DNA of 64,000 nt from Ardenticatena maritima (GTDB lineage: Bacteria; Chloroflexota; Anaerolineae; Ardenticatenales; Ardenticatenaceae), in NCBI RefSeq assembly GCF_001306175.1, contig NZ_LGKN01000003.1, forward strand, positions 992,001 to 1,056,000. The letters are read 5' to 3'. Shown one piece after another: positions 9,118-16,937 of the stretch. Positions within the stretch are counted from its first letter, which is position 1. Each line of letters opens with the position of its first letter. A program made the position numbers and the translations under genes. Below the pieces are notes generated by a model that saw nothing but the letters and a program-made list of their open reading frames with translations, was not told where the DNA came from and made no database searches.

Positions 9118-9243
9118 TTAGTGTTCCTCGCCGCCATCAGGTGACTCGAGGCGAATTGCCAACTGCGTGAGGCCAATTGTGAAAATCAGACCAAAAATTG
9201 CCCAGAAGATGAGCAAGGCAAAGAAGTCAAAATGTCCTTGCAT
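9118..9243 (-). CDS. Small 41-residue membrane peptide, first gene of the oxidase operon
   Basis: The frame translates as MQGHFDFFALLIFW, continues as one hydrophobic helix to about residue 30, and ends in an acidic tail (SPDGGEEH). A GGGAG site precedes the ATG by nine bases. It is the first frame after the predicted promoter and ends 17 bases before the next small frame. Probably a structural or assembly peptide of the caa3 oxidase; no homologue is recognised from sequence alone. Confidence 0.6.
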   Translation of the reverse strand: MQGHFDFFALLIFWAIFGLIFTIGLTQLAIRLESPDGGEEH

Positions 9244-9309
9244 GGTTCAAGTCTCCCACTTTCTTCTGTCAGGGATACTCATAGGGTGTACAGCCGATGA
9301 CGGTTCCCC

Positions 9310-9338
9310 ATGTTACAAGCAGTTGCCAAAGGCGTCAA
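9310..9338 (-). promoter_or_regulatory. Predicted promoter of the cytochrome oxidase operon
   Basis: On the minus strand TTGACG and TAACAT are separated by 17 bases, 67 bases upstream of the first small operon gene. Good match to a sigma-70-type consensus; not experimentally shown. Confidence 0.6.
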
Positions 9339-9380
9339 ATTCAGCCCGTGCATTTTATCACAAAGATGAGATGACATTCC

Positions 9381-10754
9381 TCATGTGGCTTGCAAAGCGC
9401 GACGCGCATTTTCGATTTGGACTTGCACGGCGTCCCGCCCGGTGCTGCCAATGGCTTGCTTGGCATCTACGGCGCGTTCCACATCGAAAACCACCGAGAG
9501 GTCGGCATCCAATGCCGGGTGAATGCGTGCATAGACTTCACGCGGCAACGCCCGCAAAGGCACACCCCGCGCCTCGGCTTCGGCGACGGCGCGCCCCACC
9601 AGGTGGTGCGCCTGCCGGAAAGGCACGCCCTGCCGCACGAGGTAGTCAGCCAGGTCGGTCGCCAGCATGGCGTCGTCGAGGGCGGCGCGCATACGCTCAG
9701 GCTGCGGTTGCATGGTCTCAATCACGCCTGCCATGACTGGCAGCAGGTCGTGTAGCGTGTCCAGTGTGTCGAACAACGGTTCTTTGTCTTCCTGCAAATC
9801 CTTGTTGTAGGTGGACGGCAAACCCTTGAGCACGACCAACAACGTGGTGAGGTTGCCAATGAGCCGCCCGCTTTTGCCACGCGCCAATTCCAGTGCGTCG
9901 GGGTTGGCTTTTTGGGGCATCAAGCTCGATCCCGTGGTGTAGCGCGGGTCCAGCCGCACGAAGCCAAATTCGCGTGTGGCGTAGATGATGAGGTCTTCCG
10001 CCAGGCGGCTCAGGTGGACGCCCAGCAACGCCGCCGCCGCCAGCACTTCGACGATAAAATCACGGTCGCTCACCGCATCAAGGCTGTTGGGGGAGACCGC
10101 CTCAAAGCCCAACTGTTCCGCCAAGAAGGTGCGGTCAACGCCCAGGCTATGCCCCGCCAGCGCCCCGCTGCCCAACGGGAGCACGTTCACGCGGGAGCGC
10201 GCATCACGCAGGCGTTCGCGGTCGCGTTGCAACATCCAGAAGAAACTGAGCACCCAATGGCTGTACCGAATGGGTTGCGCCTGCTGCAAATGTGTATAGC
10301 CAGGCATGAGAAGGTCAATGTGCTGCTCGGCTTGCGCCAACAAAGCCGCCTGCACGGTGCGAATTTCCGCGTCCAGTTGGTCGAGTTGGCGGCGCACGTA
10401 GAGGCGCACATCCGTGGCGACCTGGTCGTTGCGGCTCCGTCCGGTGTGCAGTTTACCGGCAACCGCTCCCACCAATTCATGCAAACGGCGTTCGTGGGCG
10501 GTGTGGATATCCTCATCATCGGGGTGCAGGGCGAACGTGCCGGCTTCCCACTCGGCTTCAATCTGCGCCAGCCCCTCTAACAACGCCGCCAGTTCCTCAT
10601 CGGTCAGCAAGCCGGCGCGGTGCAACCCTTGCGCCCACGCCCGGCTTCCCTGCACATCCTCACGCCACAAACGCTGGTCGAAGCGAATCGAGGCGTTGAG
10701 TTTGTGCATCAAGGCATCGGTATCAACATCGTAACGTCCACCCCAGAGTTTCAT
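9381..10754 (-). CDS. argH: Argininosuccinate lyase
   Basis: Last step of arginine synthesis: splits argininosuccinate into arginine and fumarate. The 457-residue protein carries the aspartase/fumarase-family signature GSSLMPQKANPD (about residue 277), the N-terminal LWGGRY, and the substrate loop GRSRNDQVATD. It is the last gene of the long minus-strand run headed by argC, 20 bases after pheA. Confidence 0.97.
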   Translation of the reverse strand: MKLWGGRYDVDTDALMHKLNASIRFDQRLWREDVQGSRAWAQGLHRAGLLTDEELAALLEGLAQIEAEWEAGTFALHPDDEDIHTAHERRLHELVGAVAGKLHTGRSRNDQVATDVRLYVRRQLDQLDAEIRTVQAALLAQAEQHIDLLMPGYTHLQQAQPIRYSHWVLSFFWMLQRDRERLRDARSRVNVLPLGSGALAGHSLGVDRTFLAEQLGFEAVSPNSLDAVSDRDFIVEVLAAAALLGVHLSRLAEDLIIYATREFGFVRLDPRYTTGSSLMPQKANPDALELARGKSGRLIGNLTTLLVVLKGLPSTYNKDLQEDKEPLFDTLDTLHDLLPVMAGVIETMQPQPERMRAALDDAMLATDLADYLVRQGVPFRQAHHLVGRAVAEAEARGVPLRALPREVYARIHPALDADLSVVFDVERAVDAKQAIGSTGRDAVQVQIENARRALQAT

Positions 10755-10774
10755 GACGCACTCCGCTCAGTCGC

Positions 10775-11617
10775 TCAGTTGGTTGTATCTTGTGGATAAG
10801 AGCCCAACACGCGCAAGAACGGCGCAATCTCGCTCAAATGGCGCAGCGCGTTTTGGGCGCTTTCATCAGCCAGGCTAGCGGCAAAATCGAGATAGAAAAT
10901 GTATTGCCAGCGCTGGCCACGCAACGGACGGCTTTCAATTTTGGTCAGGTCAATATCGCGCAAGGCAAAGACGGAAAGCGCCTTGAAAAGAATACCGGGC
11001 GCATTTTTGAGCGAGAAGACAATCGAGGTTTTCGCCGGTACGCCTTGCGGCGGCGGCGCGGGTTCGCGCGCCAGCACCAAAAAGCGTGTGTAGTTCTCGG
11101 GGTCGTCTTCGATGTCGCTGGCGAGGACCACAAGGTCGTACACTTCCGCCGCCCGCAAACTGGCAATGGCGGCGGCGTCGCGCAGGTTTTCTTCGCGCAA
11201 GCGCTTGGCGCTGCCGGCCGTATCGTATGTGGCTTCGCGCGCCAGGTGCATGCGGGTCAGAAACCCCTCGCACTGCGCCAGCGCTTGCGGGTGGCTCAGC
11301 ACGCGCCGCACATCTTCCAGCCGCACACCGGGAAGCGCCAGCAAGTTGTGCCGCACGCGGTAGTTGATTTCCCCCACAATGTGGACATCCGTATGCCGCA
11401 ACAGCAAATCGTAATTGCGGTGAATACTGCCCGCGAGCGAATTTTCAATGGGCAACACAGCACGGTCCACGGCGCCGCTTGCCAGCGCCTCGAACGCGGC
11501 TTCAAACGAGGAGCAGGGCACCGGCTCCACCTCTTCACCGGTCGGCGCAAAGTATTGCATCAACGCGCCTTCGCTGTACGCGCCACGCTCCCCTTGAAAG
11601 GCTACCTTCAACCCCAT
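10775..11617 (-). CDS. pheA: Prephenate dehydratase with C-terminal ACT domain
   Basis: Converts prephenate to phenylpyruvate for phenylalanine synthesis. The 280-residue, monofunctional form begins KVAFQGERGAYSEGAL (substrate-binding lobe), and the ACT regulatory domain starts near residue 200 with KTSIVFSLKNAPGILFKAL followed by KIESRP, which binds phenylalanine in family members. No chorismate mutase part is present. An AAAAGGAGG site precedes the ATG; argH follows. Confidence 0.96.
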   Translation of the reverse strand: MGLKVAFQGERGAYSEGALMQYFAPTGEEVEPVPCSSFEAAFEALASGAVDRAVLPIENSLAGSIHRNYDLLLRHTDVHIVGEINYRVRHNLLALPGVRLEDVRRVLSHPQALAQCEGFLTRMHLAREATYDTAGSAKRLREENLRDAAAIASLRAAEVYDLVVLASDIEDDPENYTRFLVLAREPAPPPQGVPAKTSIVFSLKNAPGILFKALSVFALRDIDLTKIESRPLRGQRWQYIFYLDFAASLADESAQNALRHLSEIAPFLRVLGSYPQDTTN

Positions 11618-11632
11618 GCCCGCCTCCTTTTG

Positions 11633-14074
11633 TCAGCGTGGTTCAACACGTAGTGCGCCCAGCACCACCAGCGGCTGGTCGACGTCCAGCGGCTGGCCTG
11701 TTTGGGCGTCGTAAAGCACAACCCCCAGTTGATACGCCCCCGGCGGCGTCTCCGGCGGCACAAACAAGCCGCTCCGCAGGGGGGATGAGGTCATGTCGGC
11801 GTCGTGTTGCGCCAGCAGACGCCCATCCTCGCCCAGCAGGCGGAACGAGGCGCGCACGCCCGCGCCCTCGCCCTGCCAGTCGAGCACCAGCGGCACGGCT
11901 TCCCCCGCGCGGCGCATGCTCGGCGCACGCCAGCCGCGCAAGCGCACATTGCCAACCGTGGCGTCCAGCGGTTGGGGCTCACGGTCGAAATCGAGGCGCG
12001 CCCAAATCTGCCAGACGCCGCTATCAAGCCAGGCGGTATGCACGAGCGCATAGTCGCTCATCAGCCACGCCACGCCTTGCTCCTGCCCCGGTGCGAGCAG
12101 GCTGAAAAGCGTTCGCGCCTCTTCGCGCGGCGCATCAGGCAACACAACCCGCTCAGGCGCGAGGTCGAGCGCCACCGCCAGCCAGATACCTTGTTCAAGC
12201 GTGCCCACCATCAGCGGATGACCATCCAGCCAGGCCGCAAAGGCGGCTGCATGGGACGCCGTTTCCTCCGAGGGGCTGAGCGGCGGAATGACCGGATCGC
12301 CCACGGTGCGCCGCCACAACGTGGCGGTTTCACCATTTGGAAGCGGATAGGTTTTCACGGCGGTGAAGAGCAGCGGGAACAAGCCATCCGGATTGGCATA
12401 CACCTCGCGCAACGCCCGCAACCCAGCCGGTTCGACATCGTGATTGTCGCCGTCTTTGGTGAGCACCCACAAACTGCGAACCGTTCCCGCCCATCCTTCG
12501 CCCTCATTCTCAGTCAACGCGAGCAATTTCACCTGCGGATAGGTGGTGCGAATGAGATAGCGATACGGGCCACGGTGAATGGTCGGCGAATTGATGAGCA
12601 TGCCAAAGACCAAAGGGTCTACATCCGGTGTGGTGGCGGTCATCGTGCTGAGCACGTCCGGCGCAATCCAGTAGCCGGGGTCGGTCAATCCGCTGGCGGG
12701 CGGTTGCGCAAACTCGCTTTCCGCCCAGACAGGGGGCAAAGCCGTGCGCCACGCAGCCGCCCCGTCAAAAGTGATCATCGCCCACTGCACGCCAAAGACC
12801 ACCAGCCAGACAAGCGCCACGCCCTGCGCCCAACGGCGCGGTACGCCCCGCAACGCCCCCGCCGCCAACAGCGCCAGCACGGGCAACAGCGGCACCAGGT
12901 TGCGCTCGCTATCCTGCGAGGGAAGCGAGAGCGCGATATAGGTGGACAGCACGGTCAGCCAGAGCAGGCGCGCCCCCTCGGCATCGCGGCTCAGCCGCCA
13001 GCGTTCACGCCACCAGCGCCACACCAGCACCGGCGCGACCACTAGCGTCCCCAGCACGCCCCAATGTTCGCGCACCAGGTAGCCAAAATAGCGCGTGTAA
13101 TTCCGCAGACGCAGCGGGTTGAAGGCATCGTAGTTGCCGCCATACGTGCCAAACGCGGCGTCCATCAGTTCGTTGAGGAAATCAATGCGCCCCAGATACC
13201 AGATACTGGCCAACGCCGCCCCCACAAACAGCCCCCCAACCGCGTTCGCCGCCGGCGACGGGGGCAACGCAAACGCATAGAACGCGCACGCCCACAACAC
13301 AAACCACGCCACCGCCAGCCACGCCCCCAGCGGCAACCCCGCCACCAGGTCGCGGTTGGGCGCATAGAGCGCCAGCGTCACCACCGCGCCGCCTACACAT
13401 CCCACCGCCAGCGCGCGCCACGCCAGCCGCGGCCGACGCACCCCGCGCCACACAGCCGACCAGACGCCCGCACGCGTCATCGCCCAGAGCACCGGCAGCG
13501 CCGCCAACGGCGGCACCGTCCACTTCGCCAGCATCCCCAGCCCCAGCGCCACGCCCCATATCACACTCCACCTGCGCGAGCGAAACCCCTGCGTGCGCCA
13601 CAGGCTCCACACAATCAGCAGCAACGCCGCCGTTTGCAGGTTCTCCATGTAAAACAGCCGCGTCATCGCCGCCGTCAGCGGCCAGAACGCCACCAGCGCC
13701 ACCGCCAGCCACGCCGTCCACTCATCGAACACGCGCCGCCCCAGGTCGTAGGTCAGTAGCGCAATCACCACAAAGAGCACCACGTTCAGGTACTGCGCCG
13801 AATCCATCGAAACGCCAAACAGCCAGTAGAACGGCTGCGCCAGCACGTAAAGCAGCGGCGGCCGGTAATCCGTCAGCGTGAACGCCTGCAACAACGTGCG
13901 CGGTGTGAGCGTGGTCAGCACGTCGGCCATATCCAGCGTGCGCCAGAGGTGCCCGCCGGCGTCGCGCCCCAGCGGGGTGACGTTCGTCCAAATCCAGTGC
14001 AGGTGCGCCCAGACATGCACACCCAGCAGAACCAGCAGGCTTCCCCAACGCGCAAGCCGGTTTTCACTCCACAT
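11633..14074 (-). CDS. PMT/ArnT-like membrane glycosyltransferase, downstream copy of a tandem pair
   Basis: An 813-residue membrane protein of the polyprenyl-phosphate-sugar glycosyltransferase fold: a first helix, then a large loop with DYRPPLLY, and about ten further helices ending near residue 440, followed by two non-membrane lobes, the last a beta-rich domain. These enzymes add sugars to lipids or proteins outside the membrane. The start was set to MWSENRLARW because it aligns with the start of the upstream paralogue and follows GGAG; the longer frame reads into that gene's 3' end. Residues about 40-360 are nearly identical to the upstream copy, while the central extracellular lobe differs. 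Confidence 0.8.
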   Translation of the reverse strand: MWSENRLARWGSLLVLLGVHVWAHLHWIWTNVTPLGRDAGGHLWRTLDMADVLTTLTPRTLLQAFTLTDYRPPLLYVLAQPFYWLFGVSMDSAQYLNVVLFVVIALLTYDLGRRVFDEWTAWLAVALVAFWPLTAAMTRLFYMENLQTAALLLIVWSLWRTQGFRSRRWSVIWGVALGLGMLAKWTVPPLAALPVLWAMTRAGVWSAVWRGVRRPRLAWRALAVGCVGGAVVTLALYAPNRDLVAGLPLGAWLAVAWFVLWACAFYAFALPPSPAANAVGGLFVGAALASIWYLGRIDFLNELMDAAFGTYGGNYDAFNPLRLRNYTRYFGYLVREHWGVLGTLVVAPVLVWRWWRERWRLSRDAEGARLLWLTVLSTYIALSLPSQDSERNLVPLLPVLALLAAGALRGVPRRWAQGVALVWLVVFGVQWAMITFDGAAAWRTALPPVWAESEFAQPPASGLTDPGYWIAPDVLSTMTATTPDVDPLVFGMLINSPTIHRGPYRYLIRTTYPQVKLLALTENEGEGWAGTVRSLWVLTKDGDNHDVEPAGLRALREVYANPDGLFPLLFTAVKTYPLPNGETATLWRRTVGDPVIPPLSPSEETASHAAAFAAWLDGHPLMVGTLEQGIWLAVALDLAPERVVLPDAPREEARTLFSLLAPGQEQGVAWLMSDYALVHTAWLDSGVWQIWARLDFDREPQPLDATVGNVRLRGWRAPSMRRAGEAVPLVLDWQGEGAGVRASFRLLGEDGRLLAQHDADMTSSPLRSGLFVPPETPPGAYQLGVVLYDAQTGQPLDVDQPLVVLGALRVEPR
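13044..13914. repeat. 871-bp near-identical block, copy 1 (partner at 15535-16405)
   Basis: By eye this block matches 15535-16405 with one mismatch (13850 versus 16341), while flanking parts of the same two genes have diverged. It encodes the membrane core of the two glycosyltransferases. Confidence 0.85.
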
Positions 14075-14099
14075 TGTTGGCTTCTGCTCCGGCATGAGG

Positions 14100-16568
14100 T
14101 CAGTTGTCCCCTTCAAAGGCTTCAATGTGTACCGTTCCCAGCACCACCAGCGGCTGGTCGGCGTCCAGCGGCTGGCCTGTTTGGGCGTCGTAAAGCACAA
14201 CCCCCAGTTGATACGCCCCCGGCGGCGTCTCCGGCGGCACAAACAAGCCGCTCCGCAGGGGCGATGAGGTCATGTCAGCGTCGTGCTGCGCCAGCAGACG
14301 CCCATCCTCGCCCAGCAGGCGGAACGAGGCGCGCACGCCCGCGCCCTCGCCCTGCCAGTCAAGCACCAGCGGCACGGCTTCCCCCGCGCGGCGCATGCTC
14401 GGCGCACGCCAGCCGCGCAAGCGCACATTGCCAACCGTGGCGTCCAGCGGCTGGGGCTCACGGTCGAAATCGAGGCGCGCCCAAATCTGCCAGATACTCC
14501 ACATGCCATCAACGTCAAGCCACTCGGTGTGTACGGGCGCATAATCGCTCCTCAGCCATGCCACGCCTTGCTCCTGCCCCGGCATGAGCAGGCTGAAGAG
14601 CGTTCGCGTTTCTTCGCGCGGCGCATCAGGCAACACAACCCGCTCAGGCGCGAGGTCGAGCGCCACCGCCAGCCAAATGCCATGTTCAAGCGTGCCCACC
14701 ATCAGCGGATGACCATCCAGCCAGGCCGCCAGGCGTGACGCCGCCGGCGCGGTTTCCGGCGTCGGCGCAAATTTCGGCATCACCACATGCCCACGTGTGC
14801 GCCGCCACAGCGTCGCGGTTTCGCCGTTGGGCAAAGGATACGTTTTGAACGCTTCAAAAACCAATGGAAACAGGCCGTCCGGGTTGGCGTAGACTTCGCG
14901 CAAAATGCGTTGTCCCTCAGATTCGACATCGTCGTTGTCGCCGTCTTTCGTCAAAAGCCAGAGACTGCGCACAGCCCCAGGCCATCCACCCCGCCCGTCA
15001 TCGGTCAGCGCGAGCAATTCCACCTGTGGATAGGTGGTGTGGATGAGATAACGATAATGCCCACGGTTCATATTGGGCATACTGATGAGCATGCCAAAGA
15101 CCAAAGGGTCTACATCCGGTGTGGTGGTGGTCATCGTGCTGAGCACGTCCGGCGCAATCCAGTAGCCGGGGTCGCTCAACCCGCTGGCGGGTGGTTGCGC
15201 CGCACCACTTTCCGCCCAGACGGGGGGCAAAGCCGTGCGCCACGCAGCCGCCCCGTCAAAGGTGATCATCGCCCACTGCACGCCAAAGACCGCCAGCCAG
15301 ACCAGCGCCACGCCCTGCGCCCAACGGCGCGGTACGCCCCGCAACGCCCCCGCCGCCAACAGCGCCAGCACGGGCAACAGCGGCACCAAATTGCGCACCC
15401 CTTCTTGCGAAGGAAGCGAGAGCGCGATATAGGCGGACAGCACGGTCAGCCAGAGCAGGCGCGCTCCCTCGGCATCGCGGCTCAGCCGCCAGCGTTCACG
15501 CCACCAACGCCACACCAGCACCGGCGCGACCACCAGCGTCCCCAGCACGCCCCAATGTTCGCGCACCAGGTAGCCAAAATAGCGCGTGTAATTCCGCAGA
15601 CGCAGCGGGTTGAAGGCATCGTAGTTGCCGCCATACGTGCCAAACGCGGCGTCCATCAGTTCGTTGAGGAAATCAATGCGCCCCAGATACCAGATACTGG
15701 CCAACGCCGCCCCCACAAACAGCCCCCCAACCGCGTTCGCCGCCGGCGACGGGGGCAACGCAAACGCATAGAACGCGCACGCCCACAACACAAACCACGC
15801 CACCGCCAGCCACGCCCCCAGCGGCAACCCCGCCACCAGGTCGCGGTTGGGCGCATAGAGCGCCAGCGTCACCACCGCGCCGCCTACACATCCCACCGCC
15901 AGCGCGCGCCACGCCAGCCGCGGCCGACGCACCCCGCGCCACACAGCCGACCAGACGCCCGCACGCGTCATCGCCCAGAGCACCGGCAGCGCCGCCAACG
16001 GCGGCACCGTCCACTTCGCCAGCATCCCCAGCCCCAGCGCCACGCCCCATATCACACTCCACCTGCGCGAGCGAAACCCCTGCGTGCGCCACAGGCTCCA
16101 CACAATCAGCAGCAACGCCGCCGTTTGCAGGTTCTCCATGTAAAACAGCCGCGTCATCGCCGCCGTCAGCGGCCAGAACGCCACCAGCGCCACCGCCAGC
16201 CACGCCGTCCACTCATCGAACACGCGCCGCCCCAGGTCGTAGGTCAGTAGCGCAATCACCACAAAGAGCACCACGTTCAGGTACTGCGCCGAATCCATCG
16301 AAACGCCAAACAGCCAGTAGAACGGCTGCGCCAGCACGTAGAGCAGCGGCGGCCGGTAATCCGTCAGCGTGAACGCCTGCAACAACGTGCGCGGTGTGAG
16401 CGTGGAAAGAACATCAGCCACCTCAAGAGTGCGCCCAAGGTGTCCTCCCAAATCGTAGCCCACCGGCGTGACGTTCGTCCAAATCCAGTGCAGGTGCGCC
16501 CAGACGTGCACACCCAGCAACAGCCCCAACAGCCCCCATGCGCGGGCTCGCTCCCGCCAGTTTGCCAT
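14100..16568 (-). CDS. PMT/ArnT-like membrane glycosyltransferase, upstream copy of a tandem pair
   Basis: An 822-residue paralogue of the next gene, with the same architecture: N-terminal helix (AWGLLGLLLGVHVWAHLHW), catalytic-loop motif DYRPPLLY, ten or so helices, and two C-terminal extramembrane lobes. A GGGGGAG site precedes the ATG. The two copies share an almost identical membrane core and C-terminal lobe but differ in the middle (about residues 430-640), which would be the place for acceptor or sugar specificity. It follows the small unknown gene by 30 bases within the arginine-gene run. The substrate is unknown. Confidence 0.8.
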   Translation of the reverse strand: MANWRERARAWGLLGLLLGVHVWAHLHWIWTNVTPVGYDLGGHLGRTLEVADVLSTLTPRTLLQAFTLTDYRPPLLYVLAQPFYWLFGVSMDSAQYLNVVLFVVIALLTYDLGRRVFDEWTAWLAVALVAFWPLTAAMTRLFYMENLQTAALLLIVWSLWRTQGFRSRRWSVIWGVALGLGMLAKWTVPPLAALPVLWAMTRAGVWSAVWRGVRRPRLAWRALAVGCVGGAVVTLALYAPNRDLVAGLPLGAWLAVAWFVLWACAFYAFALPPSPAANAVGGLFVGAALASIWYLGRIDFLNELMDAAFGTYGGNYDAFNPLRLRNYTRYFGYLVREHWGVLGTLVVAPVLVWRWWRERWRLSRDAEGARLLWLTVLSAYIALSLPSQEGVRNLVPLLPVLALLAAGALRGVPRRWAQGVALVWLAVFGVQWAMITFDGAAAWRTALPPVWAESGAAQPPASGLSDPGYWIAPDVLSTMTTTTPDVDPLVFGMLISMPNMNRGHYRYLIHTTYPQVELLALTDDGRGGWPGAVRSLWLLTKDGDNDDVESEGQRILREVYANPDGLFPLVFEAFKTYPLPNGETATLWRRTRGHVVMPKFAPTPETAPAASRLAAWLDGHPLMVGTLEHGIWLAVALDLAPERVVLPDAPREETRTLFSLLMPGQEQGVAWLRSDYAPVHTEWLDVDGMWSIWQIWARLDFDREPQPLDATVGNVRLRGWRAPSMRRAGEAVPLVLDWQGEGAGVRASFRLLGEDGRLLAQHDADMTSSPLRSGLFVPPETPPGAYQLGVVLYDAQTGQPLDADQPLVVLGTVHIEAFEGDN
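15535..16405. repeat. 871-bp near-identical block, copy 2 (partner at 13044-13914)
   Basis: Direct repeat of the membrane-core coding block, offset by 2491 bases. The sharp loss of identity at both edges points to recent gene conversion rather than a recent whole-gene duplication. Confidence 0.85.
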
Positions 16569-16598
16569 GCTCCCCCACTTCCCCCCAGCAATACCGTG

Positions 16599-16937
16599 CT
16601 AGAACCGTCCTTCACGGGCGCGCCGAAAACGCGGCGCATACGTCGCTTCGAGATTCAACACCCACGCCTTGAACGGCGCGCGCGATTCACGCTCAAACAG
16701 AGAGAGGGCGCGCAACACGCCTTCCAGCAGCGTATCGGCTTCCGCCTCGCGCCCCTCGCGCGCCAATTGCCGCAGACGCGTTTCGTAGGGTAGCAAGACC
16801 CGTTCAATCAGCAAGTCGGCGGCTTGCGCCGGTTCTGTGGCAAAGAAACAGGACGCACCGGTGGCGTCCCAAACATCCTCCACAGTCAACGCTTCCAGCG
16901 CCGCCAGAATGTCGGCGGCGATTTCCTCAACCGTCAT
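16599..16937 (-). CDS. Unknown 112-residue soluble protein coupled to the ProRS-like gene
   Basis: Begins MTVEEIAADILAALEALTVED; predicted all-alpha, charged, with no membrane segment or recognisable motif. The start is the ATG that overlaps the 3' end of the ProRS-like gene by 11 bases, behind a GGGGGCAGG site; the longer frame lies wholly inside that gene. The overlap suggests translational coupling and perhaps a shared function. No family recognised. Confidence 0.65.
   Translation of the reverse strand: MTVEEIAADILAALEALTVEDVWDATGASCFFATEPAQAADLLIERVLLPYETRLRQLAREGREAEADTLLEGVLRALSLFERESRAPFKAWVLNLEATYAPRFRRAREGRF

Noticed and set aside
14787-16250. Long Arg/Pro/Gln-rich + strand frame opposite the glycosyltransferase
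   Set aside because: Low-complexity shadow that recurs at the same offset in the paralogue (13064-13759), as expected from the duplicated coding block.
13044-16405. Assembly artefact as explanation of the near-identical glycosyltransferase blocks
   Set aside because: Not proven either way, but the flanks differ consistently and both frames are intact, so a real tandem pair is preferred; read coverage should confirm.
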